From JAYEIA01 sp964472505 (lineage in GTDB: Bacteria; Bacteroidota; Bacteroidia; Bacteroidales; JAADGE01), in assembly GCA_964472505.1 (NCBI GenBank), contig CAYYQW010000115.1:1-8485 (forward strand): a stretch of DNA of 8,485 bases, in the 5' to 3' direction. Position 1 is the first letter of the stretch; each line of letters opens with the position of its first letter. A program made the position numbers and the translations under genes. The notes beneath the pieces were generated by a model. That model was not told where the DNA came from, made no database searches, and worked only from the letters and a program-made list of their open reading frames with translations. Below, piece by piece: positions 1 through 6,276 of the stretch.

Positions 1-34
1 AACTATCAGCCTTGCAGCCGGATTGCGGATTCGT

Positions 35-80
35 CTTATATCTTAATACTTATATCTTACATCTCTATACTAATATCTTT
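35..80. repeat. Imperfect 14-base tandem repeat upstream of the operon
   Basis: CTTATATCTTA occurs at 35-45 and again at 49-59, a period of 14 bases, followed by a degenerate third and fourth copy (CTCTATA..., AATATCTTT) to about 80. It lies in the leader of the operon that starts at 148. Some copies resemble a Bacteroidota -7 box (TATCTTT), but none shows the full TAnnTTTG, so no promoter is called here. Positions 1-34 hold nothing I recognise. Confidence 0.5.
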
Positions 81-147
81 TTAATTTTTTCATTGTTTTT
101 TTGTATCTTTCGACCAATTATATAAAATAGTCCATAATTCTAAAAAC

Positions 148-678
148 ATGAGTGATTTACACCAAAGCGATTACGTGCCTTCTAAAGCCCGCTTTCGGCG
201 CATGCTTATTAAAGCCGGCTTTTTTCTGTTGGGCAGAGGCTTACAGTCTGCCACCCGATTTGACAAGGATTTACATAATGATTGTGCCGATTGGCCGCAA
301 GGTTTTCGGATAGCCATGCAAGTGCTTCCCGGCGGCCCGGCTTTACTAATGGAAAAAAAGGGGAAGCGGCTTAAATTTAAAGGGCTGAAAACCGACCCGG
401 ATGCTGACTTGCTAATTGAAATTAAAAATACCGCTACGGCTTTGCGAATGATTACGGCTCAGATAGGCGCTCATCATGTATATGCGGAACACAAAATCGG
501 CGTTGTTGGAAATATTGCCGATTCCATGCGTTTTATCCGCTTGGTAAACAAAGTAGAGGGTTATTTGTTTTTTGGGCCCTTAAACAAAAAAATCCTTAAA
601 AAACGGCCAATTATTAACAGACGTCAAGTGTTTAATACTTTGCATGTTTATTTATTGGGAATACCTTTTGGAATATAG
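148..678 (+). CDS. Small protein with SCP2-like (sterol/lipid carrier type) pattern
   Basis: This is a 176-residue protein, first gene of a three-gene operon. Residues about 45-140 have the pattern of SCP2-type lipid-binding domains: a hydrophobic strand (FRIAMQVLPGG, 53-63), a lysine-rich strand pair, a DADLLIEIKN segment (85-94) like the 'substrate-binding capacity' strand, then an amphipathic helix and VVGNIADSMRFIRLV (119-133) in the place of the usual GDL/ALRL segment. Residues 140-176 form a basic tail. There is no signal peptide; residues 21-34 are hydrophobic but short. The domain assignment is by pattern only and is tentative. Eighteen bases separate its stop from the alcohol dehydrogenase start, so the two are probably co-transcribed. 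If it is an SCP2-like carrier, it could present a hydrophobic alcohol or aldehyde to the dehydrogenase; that role is inference. The start at 148 is the first ATG after an AT-rich, Shine-Dalgarno-free leader, as usual in Bacteroidota. Confidence 0.6.
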   Translation: MSDLHQSDYVPSKARFRRMLIKAGFFLLGRGLQSATRFDKDLHNDCADWPQGFRIAMQVLPGGPALLMEKKGKRLKFKGLKTDPDADLLIEIKNTATALRMITAQIGAHHVYAEHKIGVVGNIADSMRFIRLVNKVEGYLFFGPLNKKILKKRPIINRRQVFNTLHVYLLGIPFGI

Positions 679-696
679 ATTTAAAAAAATATAAAA

Positions 697-1884
697 ATGA
701 AACCTTCACTTCCTTCGTATTACGAATTTTATAATCCGGTGAAAATCAATGCCGGAAAAGAAGCACTTGAAACCATTCCTTACGAGCTAAAAATGCTGAA
801 TGCCGAACGCGCGCTGATAATTACCGATAAAGGTATTGTGGCTGCGGGTTTGTTGAATGTCTTAAAGCACAGTTTTAAAGATTCTGAATTGGTTATTGCC
901 GCAGTTTTTGACGATACACCGCCCGATTCATCGGTGCAAACGGTGAATCAAATTGCCGAAATCTTTAATGTCAACAATTGTAATTCTTTGATAGCTCTCG
1001 GCGGCGGTTCGGTCATAGATACCGCAAAAGCTGTGAACATCCTTATATCAGAAAACGATACGGATTTATCCAAATACATGGGTGCCGACCGCTTAAAAAG
1101 TCCGCAAAAACCGCTGGTTGTGGTTCCCACCACATCCGGAACGGGCTCGGAGCTTACCTCGGTAGCCGTAATTTCAGATACCGAAAAGAATGTGAAAATG
1201 CCGTTTTCTTCCGGACTCTTATTACCTAAAGTAGCCGTTCTGGATCCGCGCATGACACTTGGCTTACCCCCAAAAATAACCGCTGCGGTCGGAATGGATG
1301 CCATGACCCATGCGGTGGAATCGTTTAGTTGTTTGCAAAAAAATCCGTTTAGTGATGCTTATGCTGTTGCTGCCATTCGCCTGATTCGGGATAATCTTAT
1401 AACCGTTGTAAAAGAATCAAAAAATGTTGATGCACGTTTTGCCATGGCCAATGCTTCGGCTATGGCCGGAGCTGCTTTTTCCAACGGTATGGTAGGAGCC
1501 GTGCATGCTATCGGCCACGCTTGCGGTGCAGTGGCTCATGTGCATCACGGTAATGTAATGGCGATTCTTTTACCTTGGGTTATGCGTTTTAACAGCGATA
1601 AAGTCGGTCATTTGTATGCAGACTTATTGCCGTTTTTAGATAAAGATTTTAATCCGGAGCACAGCACGGAGCAAAAAGCCGAAAAGGTGATTGATATCAT
1701 TGTGCAATTGAATGCCGATTTAAACCAATTAACCGGCATGCCCGACAATTTGAGCAGTTTGGGAGTAGAAAAAGAACAACTTCCCGAAATTGCCGACAAA
1801 GCCATGAATGACGGAGCCATGATTCCCAACCCCAAAGAGCTTAGCCGAAATGATGTATTGGATATTTTGAATAATGCGATGTAA
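697..1884 (+). CDS. Iron-containing alcohol dehydrogenase
   Basis: This is a 395-residue cytosolic NAD(P)-dependent dehydrogenase of the group III (iron-dependent) alcohol dehydrogenase family, at the family's usual length. The N-terminal Rossmann-like domain carries the dinucleotide motif GGGSVIDTAK (102-111) and PTTSGTGSE (144-152). The helical C-terminal domain has the metal ligands, with the expected spacing: D201 and H205 in GMDAMTHA, H270 in VHAIGHA and H284 in HVHHGN. All four are present, so the enzyme should be active. The family interconverts alcohols and aldehydes or ketones in fermentation and aldehyde detoxification; the specific substrate cannot be read here. It sits between the SCP2-like gene (18-base gap) and the TetR regulator (11-base gap), consistent with one inducible operon. 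Its codons are richer in G+C than those of the genes right of 2571. The long open frames on its opposite strand are shadows. Confidence 0.95.
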   Translation: MKPSLPSYYEFYNPVKINAGKEALETIPYELKMLNAERALIITDKGIVAAGLLNVLKHSFKDSELVIAAVFDDTPPDSSVQTVNQIAEIFNVNNCNSLIALGGGSVIDTAKAVNILISENDTDLSKYMGADRLKSPQKPLVVVPTTSGTGSELTSVAVISDTEKNVKMPFSSGLLLPKVAVLDPRMTLGLPPKITAAVGMDAMTHAVESFSCLQKNPFSDAYAVAAIRLIRDNLITVVKESKNVDARFAMANASAMAGAAFSNGMVGAVHAIGHACGAVAHVHHGNVMAILLPWVMRFNSDKVGHLYADLLPFLDKDFNPEHSTEQKAEKVIDIIVQLNADLNQLTGMPDNLSSLGVEKEQLPEIADKAMNDGAMIPNPKELSRNDVLDILNNAM

Positions 1885-1895
1885 AAAACGGTGAT

Positions 1896-2495
1896 ATGCT
1901 TAAGAAAATTCCGCTCAAGCAACGAAATAAAAGAGACAAAGTGATTAAACACGCGCGCAAAGTGTTTAGGTACTATGGCTACAAGAAGACCACTATGGAC
2001 GATATTGCCAAAGAAATGCGCATGGGTAAAAGTTCATTGTATTATTATTTTGAAAGCAAAACCGAGATTTATAATGCCGTAGTTCTGTATGAAGCTATTT
2101 TATATCGAAATATGGTCATGGCATCCATAAATGAAAACCATTCGCCTTATGATAAATTGAAAAGTTATGTGCTTAATCGCATGCAGACCAATGATGTTTT
2201 GCCCAATTTTCACCAGGCGCTTAAAGACCCTAAATTACGTAATTTAGAATTTGTGGAACGTTTGAATACGCTTTATGATAAAGAAGAGTTTCGTTTGTTC
2301 AGCAACATCTTAAAATCGGGTGTAGAGGCCGGTTATTTTGAAATTCCGGATATTGATGATGCCGCCGTCGGTATTGTTACTGCCATGCGCGGTTTGGAGG
2401 CTGTTATTGCTCCCAATCACAGTAATGGTAATATTGAAAGCCGTATTGATAATATTCTGAAAATTATATTGTACGGAATCGTGAAACGCAGATAA
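1896..2495 (+). CDS. TetR/AcrR-family transcriptional regulator
   Basis: This 199-residue protein has the TetR layout: helices from residue 12, then a helix-turn-helix at about 32-55 (TTMDDIAKEMRMGKSSLYYYF, with the hallmark S-LYYYF-SKTEIY ending), then an all-helical ligand and dimerisation domain of about 130 residues. It is the last gene of the operon, starting 11 bases after the alcohol dehydrogenase stop with no room for its own promoter. A co-transcribed TetR protein most often represses its own operon until a small ligand binds; here the ligand could be the alcohol, aldehyde or lipid handled by the upstream genes (inference). A weak candidate operator ahead of the operon is AATTAT-N12-ATAATT (116-121 and 134-139), but AT-rich DNA yields such matches by chance. 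Confidence 0.9.
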   Translation: MLKKIPLKQRNKRDKVIKHARKVFRYYGYKKTTMDDIAKEMRMGKSSLYYYFESKTEIYNAVVLYEAILYRNMVMASINENHSPYDKLKSYVLNRMQTNDVLPNFHQALKDPKLRNLEFVERLNTLYDKEEFRLFSNILKSGVEAGYFEIPDIDDAAVGIVTAMRGLEAVIAPNHSNGNIESRIDNILKIILYGIVKRR

Positions 2496-2570
2496 TTTCG
2501 ATTGGGTAAGTGGCTGCTTTTTTCTTGAATTTTGACGATATATTTTTTGCAGTGTTGTTTTTTAGGCTTA

Positions 2571-2698
2571 CCGGCAACGGAAAACAATATGCGTATGTTG
2601 CAGAATTCCAGGGCACTAAAGTTTCAAGGTTGCACAAATATACAATGTTTCAATCTACCACAAAAGCCCGCAATAATTGCATAGTGTATGTTAGCGGT
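2571..2698 (-). repeat. attC-like imperfect inverted repeat 1 (left end of array)
   Basis: This 128-base element starts 21 bases after the stop of the DUF3368 toxin gene. Read on the coding (minus) strand it begins ACCGCTAAC and ends GTTGCCGGT, and its arms pair imperfectly: TATGCAATTATTGC near one end answers GCAACATACGCATA near the other, with bulged bases between. Outer half-sites resembling RYYYAAC and GTTRRRY, an imperfect stem and a variable loop are the layout of integron attC sites. It is the leftmost of six such elements. Beyond it lies a 75-base gap with nothing recognised, then the end of the convergent TetR gene, so 2571 is the likely array boundary. An alternative role is a large terminator hairpin between convergent units. 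Confidence 0.6.
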
Positions 2699-2719
2699 TT
2701 TGTTTATCATCATTTTAGT

Positions 2720-3172
2720 TTATTCTAAATCCGGCAAATAAATGTTTTTTTGTTTTAATTCCGTCTGAATTTCTTTATACGAAGTGATAATTTTATCATT
2801 TTCTGCTTGTTTTAAAATATCTGTCGTGTATGCCAAAAATGCTTGAATTTTTATTTCAACGGCTTCATTTCTTGCTTTTCTATCGTCAATAATCAGAATA
2901 TCTGCATTTAATTCATTTGCAAGATTTAAAACACTTCTCTCTCCTTTATCAATGGTTCTTTTAAATGGATAGTCGTTTGTTATTGATTGAACTTCAATAA
3001 AATCATTAACAGCGTTATTAATATGTTCAAAATCATTATTTTTATCTTTTGGCAAAACTTCTGATAAAACTTCCGGTGTTATCGTAATTTTTCCAAACAG
3101 TTTTTTTAGTATATCCAATCTGCCAATCCGTGAAAGTGCTATCAATGGACTTGTATTAGAAACTACTATCAT
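2720..3172 (-). CDS. DUF3368-family PIN-like toxin
   Basis: A 150-residue protein of the DUF3368 family, PIN-like proteins usually paired with UPF0175 proteins and presumed to be RNase toxins. Visible marks are the N-terminal VVSNTSPLIALSRIG (3-17), DKGERSVLNLANEL (75-88) and IIDDRKARNEAV (94-105). The first acidic PIN position is Asn6 here; SNTSPL is common in the family as I know it, so this is not clear evidence of inactivation. E78, D96 and D97 are kept. The usual glycine-rich segment after the DDRKAR motif reads IKIQAFLAYTTDIL. The start ATG overlaps the upstream antitoxin's TGA (ATGA), indicating translational coupling. The stop is followed 21 bases later by attC-like repeat 1. Toxin activity is inferred from family and pairing. 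Confidence 0.85.
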   Translation of the reverse strand: MIVVSNTSPLIALSRIGRLDILKKLFGKITITPEVLSEVLPKDKNNDFEHINNAVNDFIEVQSITNDYPFKRTIDKGERSVLNLANELNADILIIDDRKARNEAVEIKIQAFLAYTTDILKQAENDKIITSYKEIQTELKQKNIYLPDLE

Positions 3173-3441
3173 CTATATAATTGAAAAAATGAATGAAATT
3201 TATTATAATTATCCGTAATTTCAGATTTATCAGCATTTATAAATGACAAATGATATTTACCTAATAAATCCACGAATTCGTTATATGATATTTCAAGTAT
3301 TGTTGCGGCATCACGTATTGATAAATTTCCACGCTGATATTCTGCGATGACAAAATTTTGCACCATTAATTTTTGCAAATGATTAATATCCAAATATCTA
3401 TCACTTAATGTTTGTGGAATTGAAATTGTTATTTTTTGCAT
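3169..3441 (-). CDS. UPF0175-family antitoxin-like protein
   Basis: This 90-residue protein matches the UPF0175 pattern: IAEYQRGNLSIRDAATILEISYNEFVDLLGKYHL at about 32-65, a helix-turn-helix-like segment in which RGxLSxxxAAxxLxxSxxEFxxLL is the recognisable core. Such proteins are encoded directly ahead of DUF3368 toxins and are taken to be DNA-binding antitoxins. The C-terminal part (about 66-90) is family-variable and may bind the toxin. It overlaps the toxin gene by four bases. A consensus -7 box lies 23 bases upstream of its ATG, so the pair forms its own short transcription unit. If it autoregulates, the inverted repeat over that -7 box is the natural operator (inference). Confidence 0.85.
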   Translation of the reverse strand: MQKITISIPQTLSDRYLDINHLQKLMVQNFVIAEYQRGNLSIRDAATILEISYNEFVDLLGKYHLSFINADKSEITDNYNKFHSFFQLYR

Positions 3442-3453
3442 CTTATTTCATGT

Positions 3454-3496
3454 TTTGTTTTAACAAAGTTACAAAAAAAATATTTCGTAAATTCAA
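3454..3496 (-). promoter_or_regulatory. Bacteroidota promoter with overlapping inverted repeat for the UPF0175/DUF3368 unit
   Basis: On the minus strand TAACTTTG (3471-3464) fits the -7 consensus TAnnTTTG exactly. A TTG lies 22 bases further upstream (3496-3494), a slightly long spacing, so the -33 assignment is weak. A perfect inverted repeat, TTTGTT-TT-AACAAA (3454-3467), covers part of the -7 box and the predicted transcription start, a plausible operator for the UPF0175 protein. The predicted leader is about 15 bases. Confidence 0.55.
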
Positions 3497-3577
3497 TTTC
3501 TTGATTTCGTTTAAGTTTTTATTCTTATTATTATATAATAATCAATTAATCTGTATTTTACAGTTTCATTTTAATAA

Positions 3578-3711
3578 GCGCTAACGGTCAAGTATAAGAG
3601 CAGTAGCGGATTTCAAAGCGATTACCTGTCCGCCACCACAATAGTTTATTGAATGCACAGACCTTGAATTTACCACTTCCCCCCGCTATTGCTTTTATAC
3701 TATATTGGGCG
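3578..3711 (-). repeat. attC-like imperfect inverted repeat 2
   Basis: This element of about 134 bases starts 18 bases after the stop of the 148-residue protein gene. On the minus strand it opens with GCCCAAT and closes with GTTAGCGC. The arms pair over a long imperfect stem: GTATAAAAGCAATAGCGG answers CCGCTACTGCTCTTATAC. The loop of roughly 70 bases contains a GTGGTGGCGGACAGG segment. Its outer ends resemble those of the other five elements but its stem and loop are distinct. The element fills most of the gap between two cassettes. The rest of that gap (3497-3577) holds only a perfect 16-base AT palindrome at 3527-3542. Confidence 0.65.
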
Positions 3712-3729
3712 TTCGTTCTTCTCTTTCTG

Positions 3730-4176
3730 TCAAGTGGTTTTCTTTTTTGTCTTCCAAAACTCATGGTCTTTGTCAAGGAAAACGATTTGAAAAACATTGT
3801 CTTCAAAGTGTCCAATTACACATTCCTTCCCTTGAATATGCATTGAACACCATGTAACATCCGGTAAAACATGTTTCGGGTGAACAAAACCTGATTCAGG
3901 CGGGAATCCAACTTTCGTGTATGGCTTGATTACTTGTTGAGCCGTTGCTTGACCAACTGTCAATTGGCATATTTCTCTTAATTTGCTAACTGCTAAAGCA
4001 AGTAATTTTTCATGTTCCCATTCTTCGAAACTTTGCCCTTGATTTCTATCAAAATCCTGAAAACTTAAAACTATTAATGGCTCTCTACGTCCTTGTCGGG
4101 TGTTAATGCTCTTTACTTCTCTTTTGTAGGAAGCAGCATTCCTTGCTTTAAACTTGTTCCGCTTCCCTTTTCCCAT
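3730..4176 (-). CDS. Uncharacterised 148-residue partner of the ATPase
   Basis: I do not recognise this protein. It opens with a strongly basic stretch (MGKGKRNKFKARN), followed by a core with REPLIVLSFQDFDRNQGQSF (31-50), a helical segment EEWEHEKLLALAVSKLREIC (51-70), then FPPESGFVHPKHV (91-103), WCSMHIQGKECVIGHFEDN (109-127) and VFQIVFLDKDHEFW (128-141). The last two resemble a beta-rich C-terminal fold ending in an acidic/His motif (LDKDHEF); I cannot tell whether it is catalytic. It lacks an HNH motif like PtuB's and the features of RloB, the usual second genes beside this ATPase type. The start ATG lies 29 bases inside the 3' end of the ATPase gene in another frame, so the two are almost certainly translated together. 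Its stop is 18 bases before attC-like repeat 2. An effector or sensor role in a two-gene defence system is inference. Confidence 0.8.
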   Translation of the reverse strand: MGKGKRNKFKARNAASYKREVKSINTRQGRREPLIVLSFQDFDRNQGQSFEEWEHEKLLALAVSKLREICQLTVGQATAQQVIKPYTKVGFPPESGFVHPKHVLPDVTWCSMHIQGKECVIGHFEDNVFQIVFLDKDHEFWKTKKKTT

Positions 4177-5485
4177 AAAGTAATTCGTTTAATTTTTCAT
4201 CAATGTCAAAATAAGGGATTGCTCCATATTTACCCTCTATATAGTTTTTGTCAAAAGCCGATTTATTTCTAACCTTGTCAGTTTTAAAGTCTGCTAATGA
4301 AAATAGCTCTGAAGCGCCAAATTGGTTTTTTTCTACAAACCAAATTTGGTCTCTTCTAAATGTATCTTTGTTTAGTAAGGATATGTCATGAACCGCACAA
4401 ATAAGTTGTGCATTGCTTTTGTTAAACTTATGAAAGAAGTCAATAAGTCTCAAGGTTAAATGACTGTGTAATCTAGAGTCAAGTTCGTCTATGATTAATA
4501 CTTTTCCATTCTGTAATGTGTCATACCAAGGTCCGAGCAGATATAATAATTTTTTTGTTCCTTCTGACTCCTGTTTGTCAAAGTTGAATGGAACGGTATC
4601 AACTAATACATTATTCTTGTCATATTTTTTATGAAATGTAATTAATTGGTCTCTCTTGGGTTGCTTTGATTGTATTTTTTGAATGCTGGTAAGAAGATTG
4701 ATTAATTCTTCATCTTTTTCTTTGTCCCTTAAAGTTTCAAGGTCTATATCATTAACATCTTCTTCTGTTGTTGAAAGATTTGCTATTTCCAAATATTTCA
4801 CGAAATGCAATACCCAATTAAAGAACCGTTTATCTGATTTTAGTTTGTCAATAGTGTATCTCTTGTGTCCACGGTCATGAATTCCGTTAACGAAATTGAA
4901 TTTTTTGAACCAATCAACAATATTCGTAGAAGTTTCTTTACCTAAAGTTGCAAGAAGGGAAAGAAACAAAACATTCTCTTTAACATCATCTTCTTTTCCA
5001 AGCCCTTCTTTAAATGCTGATTTATTTAATTCAATTTTTTGTTGGTCTCGTTTGAACAGATAAACTTCTTTGCTTGTAGTGTGAAAAAGCCATTCGGCTA
5101 CAATTTTGTCATAGTCTATTTCAAACCCATATCGATATTTTGTTTCTTTCTGAATGAAAGATATTTCGAAGAAGCTTGTATCTTTTTCTGATTTAGTATT
5201 AAGCGCAAATTTTTCTAAGGGAAATTTCCTTTCGCTATTTTCCATTAAAGCATCTCTGAAGGAGCTCAAAACAGTCTGTTTCATGAACCCCATCGCTTCA
5301 AGAAGATTACTTTTTCCGCTTGCGTTGTTTCCATAAATGACAGCTGATTTTAAGAGTTTAAAGTTACTGCCTGTTTCTATAATATGAGTTTCCGGATGTT
5401 CTTTAAAGGACTTAGCTGACACCATTGATAGTGTAGTTAAATCTTTAAATGAAAGGAAATTCTCTATGTTGAATTCGATTAACAT
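4148..5485 (-). CDS. AAA/SMC-type ATPase (AAA_21, RloA-like), putative defence ATPase
   Basis: This is a 445-residue ABC/SMC-like ATPase. In this numbering, MLIEFNIENFLSF opens the fold. Walker A is GNNASGKSN (52-60), an ABC-signature-like segment is ESEGTKKLLYLL (306-317), Walker B is VLIIDELD (329-336), and the H-loop His is H366 in CAVHD. The C-terminal YIEGKYGAIP (415-424) is typical of RloA-like ATPases beside defence effectors. About 200 residues between Walker A and signature form the helical insertion. I chose the ATG at 5485 over an in-frame GTG at 5515, because that GTG begins at the last base of the -7 box and would lie upstream of the transcript start. It overlaps its partner gene by 29 bases. 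All ATPase motifs look intact. The family supplies nucleotide-driven sensing in systems such as Septu or retrons, but the partner here is of neither type. Confidence 0.9.
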   Translation of the reverse strand: MLIEFNIENFLSFKDLTTLSMVSAKSFKEHPETHIIETGSNFKLLKSAVIYGNNASGKSNLLEAMGFMKQTVLSSFRDALMENSERKFPLEKFALNTKSEKDTSFFEISFIQKETKYRYGFEIDYDKIVAEWLFHTTSKEVYLFKRDQQKIELNKSAFKEGLGKEDDVKENVLFLSLLATLGKETSTNIVDWFKKFNFVNGIHDRGHKRYTIDKLKSDKRFFNWVLHFVKYLEIANLSTTEEDVNDIDLETLRDKEKDEELINLLTSIQKIQSKQPKRDQLITFHKKYDKNNVLVDTVPFNFDKQESEGTKKLLYLLGPWYDTLQNGKVLIIDELDSRLHSHLTLRLIDFFHKFNKSNAQLICAVHDISLLNKDTFRRDQIWFVEKNQFGASELFSLADFKTDKVRNKSAFDKNYIEGKYGAIPYFDIDEKLNELLYGKREAEQV

Positions 5486-5514
5486 GTCTTTCGTTGTCTT
5501 TTTGTTATACACCA

Positions 5515-5545
5515 CAAAGATACCTCAAAATTGAAAACTTGCAAA
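5515..5545 (-). promoter_or_regulatory. Consensus Bacteroidota promoter for the ATPase operon
   Basis: On the minus strand TTTG (5545-5542), 19 bases, then TATCTTTG (5522-5515): an exact match to the TTTG-N19-TAnnTTTG promoter of Bacteroidota. The transcript should start near 5508, giving a leader of about 20 bases to the ATG at 5485. Most of this promoter's upstream part is duplicated in inverted orientation at 5902-5942. Confidence 0.8.
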
Positions 5546-5566
5546 TAAATTTCATTTTTTGATTTT
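5526..5566. repeat. Left copy of a perfect 41-base inverted repeat
   Basis: This stretch is the exact reverse complement of 5902-5942. It covers the -33 box, the spacer and some upstream sequence of the ATPase promoter. The pair encloses 335 bases that contain attC-like repeat 3. Confidence 0.9.
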
Positions 5567-5608
5567 TAATTAGTCATTTTAATTGTTTACGGGTCGTTTT
5601 AGAATGAC

Positions 5609-5744
5609 GCCCAACATTCGTATAACCACCCGGCATTTATTTCACCAGCAGTTAGTCCGGATTTCTGTGTTTAAAATTACGGTTTTTTAAAATTAAATCC
5701 AAAGGGCTGCCGGTATTTTTGTTGTTTACTTCTATGGCTTGGTC
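5609..5744 (-). repeat. attC-like imperfect inverted repeat 3
   Basis: This element of about 136 bases ends on the minus strand with TTATACGAATGTTGGGC, a perfect GTTRRRY end; on the plus strand this is GCCCAAC at 5609-5615. The opposite arm is poorer: CCGGCA plus AT-rich stretches pair, ending near GACCAAG at 5744-5738. The loop contains an AT-rich near-palindrome (TTTAAAATTACGG...TTTTAAAATTAAA). Its plus-left arm matches the partial element at the right window edge: 29 of 33 bases are identical between 5611-5643 and 8434-8466. Unlike the others it lies 257 bases beyond the nearest stop codon. Confidence 0.6.
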
Positions 5745-6001
5745 TAAATCTCAGTGCTTTTGGGGCTGTTGTGTTTTAACATGCTCTGCACGTGGCGTAT
5801 GCTGATATGGTTTTACGTTCTTTCCTTCCTTTGGCGGCTTCAATATATGTTACCGAAATCACAAGCGACTAAGACAAAATTATTGCGACCAAACAAAATC
5901 CAAAATCAAAAAATGAAATTTATTTGCAAGTTTTCAATTTTGGGTCATGCATTGCACACAACAGGTATATTCTCTTTTGGAAGGTTTTTTTATTCAAACT
6001 A
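5745..6001. other. Non-coding gap with duplicated promoter half, no gene recognised
   Basis: This gap between attC-like repeat 3 and the 83-residue gene holds no convincing gene. An open frame of 83 codons on the plus strand (5754-6005) has no family resemblance, and its middle is simply the translation of the inverted promoter copy. The stretch around 5770-5870 has a balanced, non-AT-rich composition (TGCTCTGCACGTGGCGTATGC at 5783 onward) and may be the remnant of a lost cassette or second repeat. Confidence 0.4.
5902..5942. repeat. Right copy of the 41-base inverted repeat
   Basis: This is an exact reverse-complement match to 5526-5566. In this orientation the copied TTTG -33 box and spacer point rightwards, but at the -7 position the sequence reads CATGCATTG instead of TATCTTTG, so it should not be an active promoter. 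There is no gene in the matching direction; the next gene is convergent. Confidence 0.9.
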
Positions 6002-6253
6002 TTAAAATGGTTTTTTAGGCAAAGCTAATAAATTCTTAACATATCGCTCATTATTATAAGGTTTTCCAAATTTCATAACATCAAAAAGCTCGACTGCTAA
6101 ACATTGTCCAATCATTTGTCTGGTTTGGAAATCATCAAATCCTTTTTTTTTCAATCTGTCGTATGTAGCTTTAGTCTCAGGCGGGTCATTATCCCTGAGT
6201 TGATTGTTTATAATCTCAAAAATCTGTTCTCTTAATGTTTCATTTATTTCCAT
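6002..6253 (-). CDS. Conserved-looking small hypothetical protein, 83 residues
   Basis: This is a soluble, mostly helical 83-residue protein: METNETLREQ-like opening (MEINETLREQIFEIINNQL), then DNDPPETKATYDRLKKKG (21-38), IGQCLAVELFDVMKFGKPYN (48-67) and ERYVKNLLALP (69-79). The spacing of DPPE...YDRL...G...YV..L vaguely recalls the C-terminal half of DUF1841 proteins; I do not rely on that. It is the second gene of a two-gene unit, starting 23 bases after the 34-residue frame's stop, and shares that unit's promoter. No catalytic motif is visible. It lies inside the cassette bounded by attC-like repeats 3 and 4. Company and position suggest an accessory role, possibly TA-related, but nothing in the protein shows it. 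Confidence 0.65.
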   Translation of the reverse strand: MEINETLREQIFEIINNQLRDNDPPETKATYDRLKKKGFDDFQTRQMIGQCLAVELFDVMKFGKPYNNERYVKNLLALPKKPF

Positions 6254-6276
6254 AATTGCATGTTTTTTAGCTTGCC

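Noticed and set aside
948..1952. Open frames on the minus strand opposite the alcohol dehydrogenase (948-1304 and 1608-1952)
   Set aside because: They lie wholly or mostly antisense to a complete enzyme with intact motifs and show no family pattern of their own.
2510..2728. A 72-residue plus-strand open frame after the TetR gene
   Set aside because: It runs through attC-like repeat 1, and its protein has no recognisable pattern or promoter.
3588..3846. Open frames on both strands over attC-like repeat 2
   Set aside because: One is out-of-frame sequence from the 148-residue gene plus the repeat, the other its antisense; both are by-products of the repeat and gene end.
3730..5485. RloA/RloB or Septu (PtuA/PtuB) assignment of the ATPase pair
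   Set aside because: The ATPase fits, but the partner shows neither RloB motifs nor an HNH motif.
5526..5942. Insertion sequence between the 41-base inverted repeats
   Set aside because: The 335-base interior has no transposase and no target duplication was found beside the repeats; only a MITE-like explanation remains possible.
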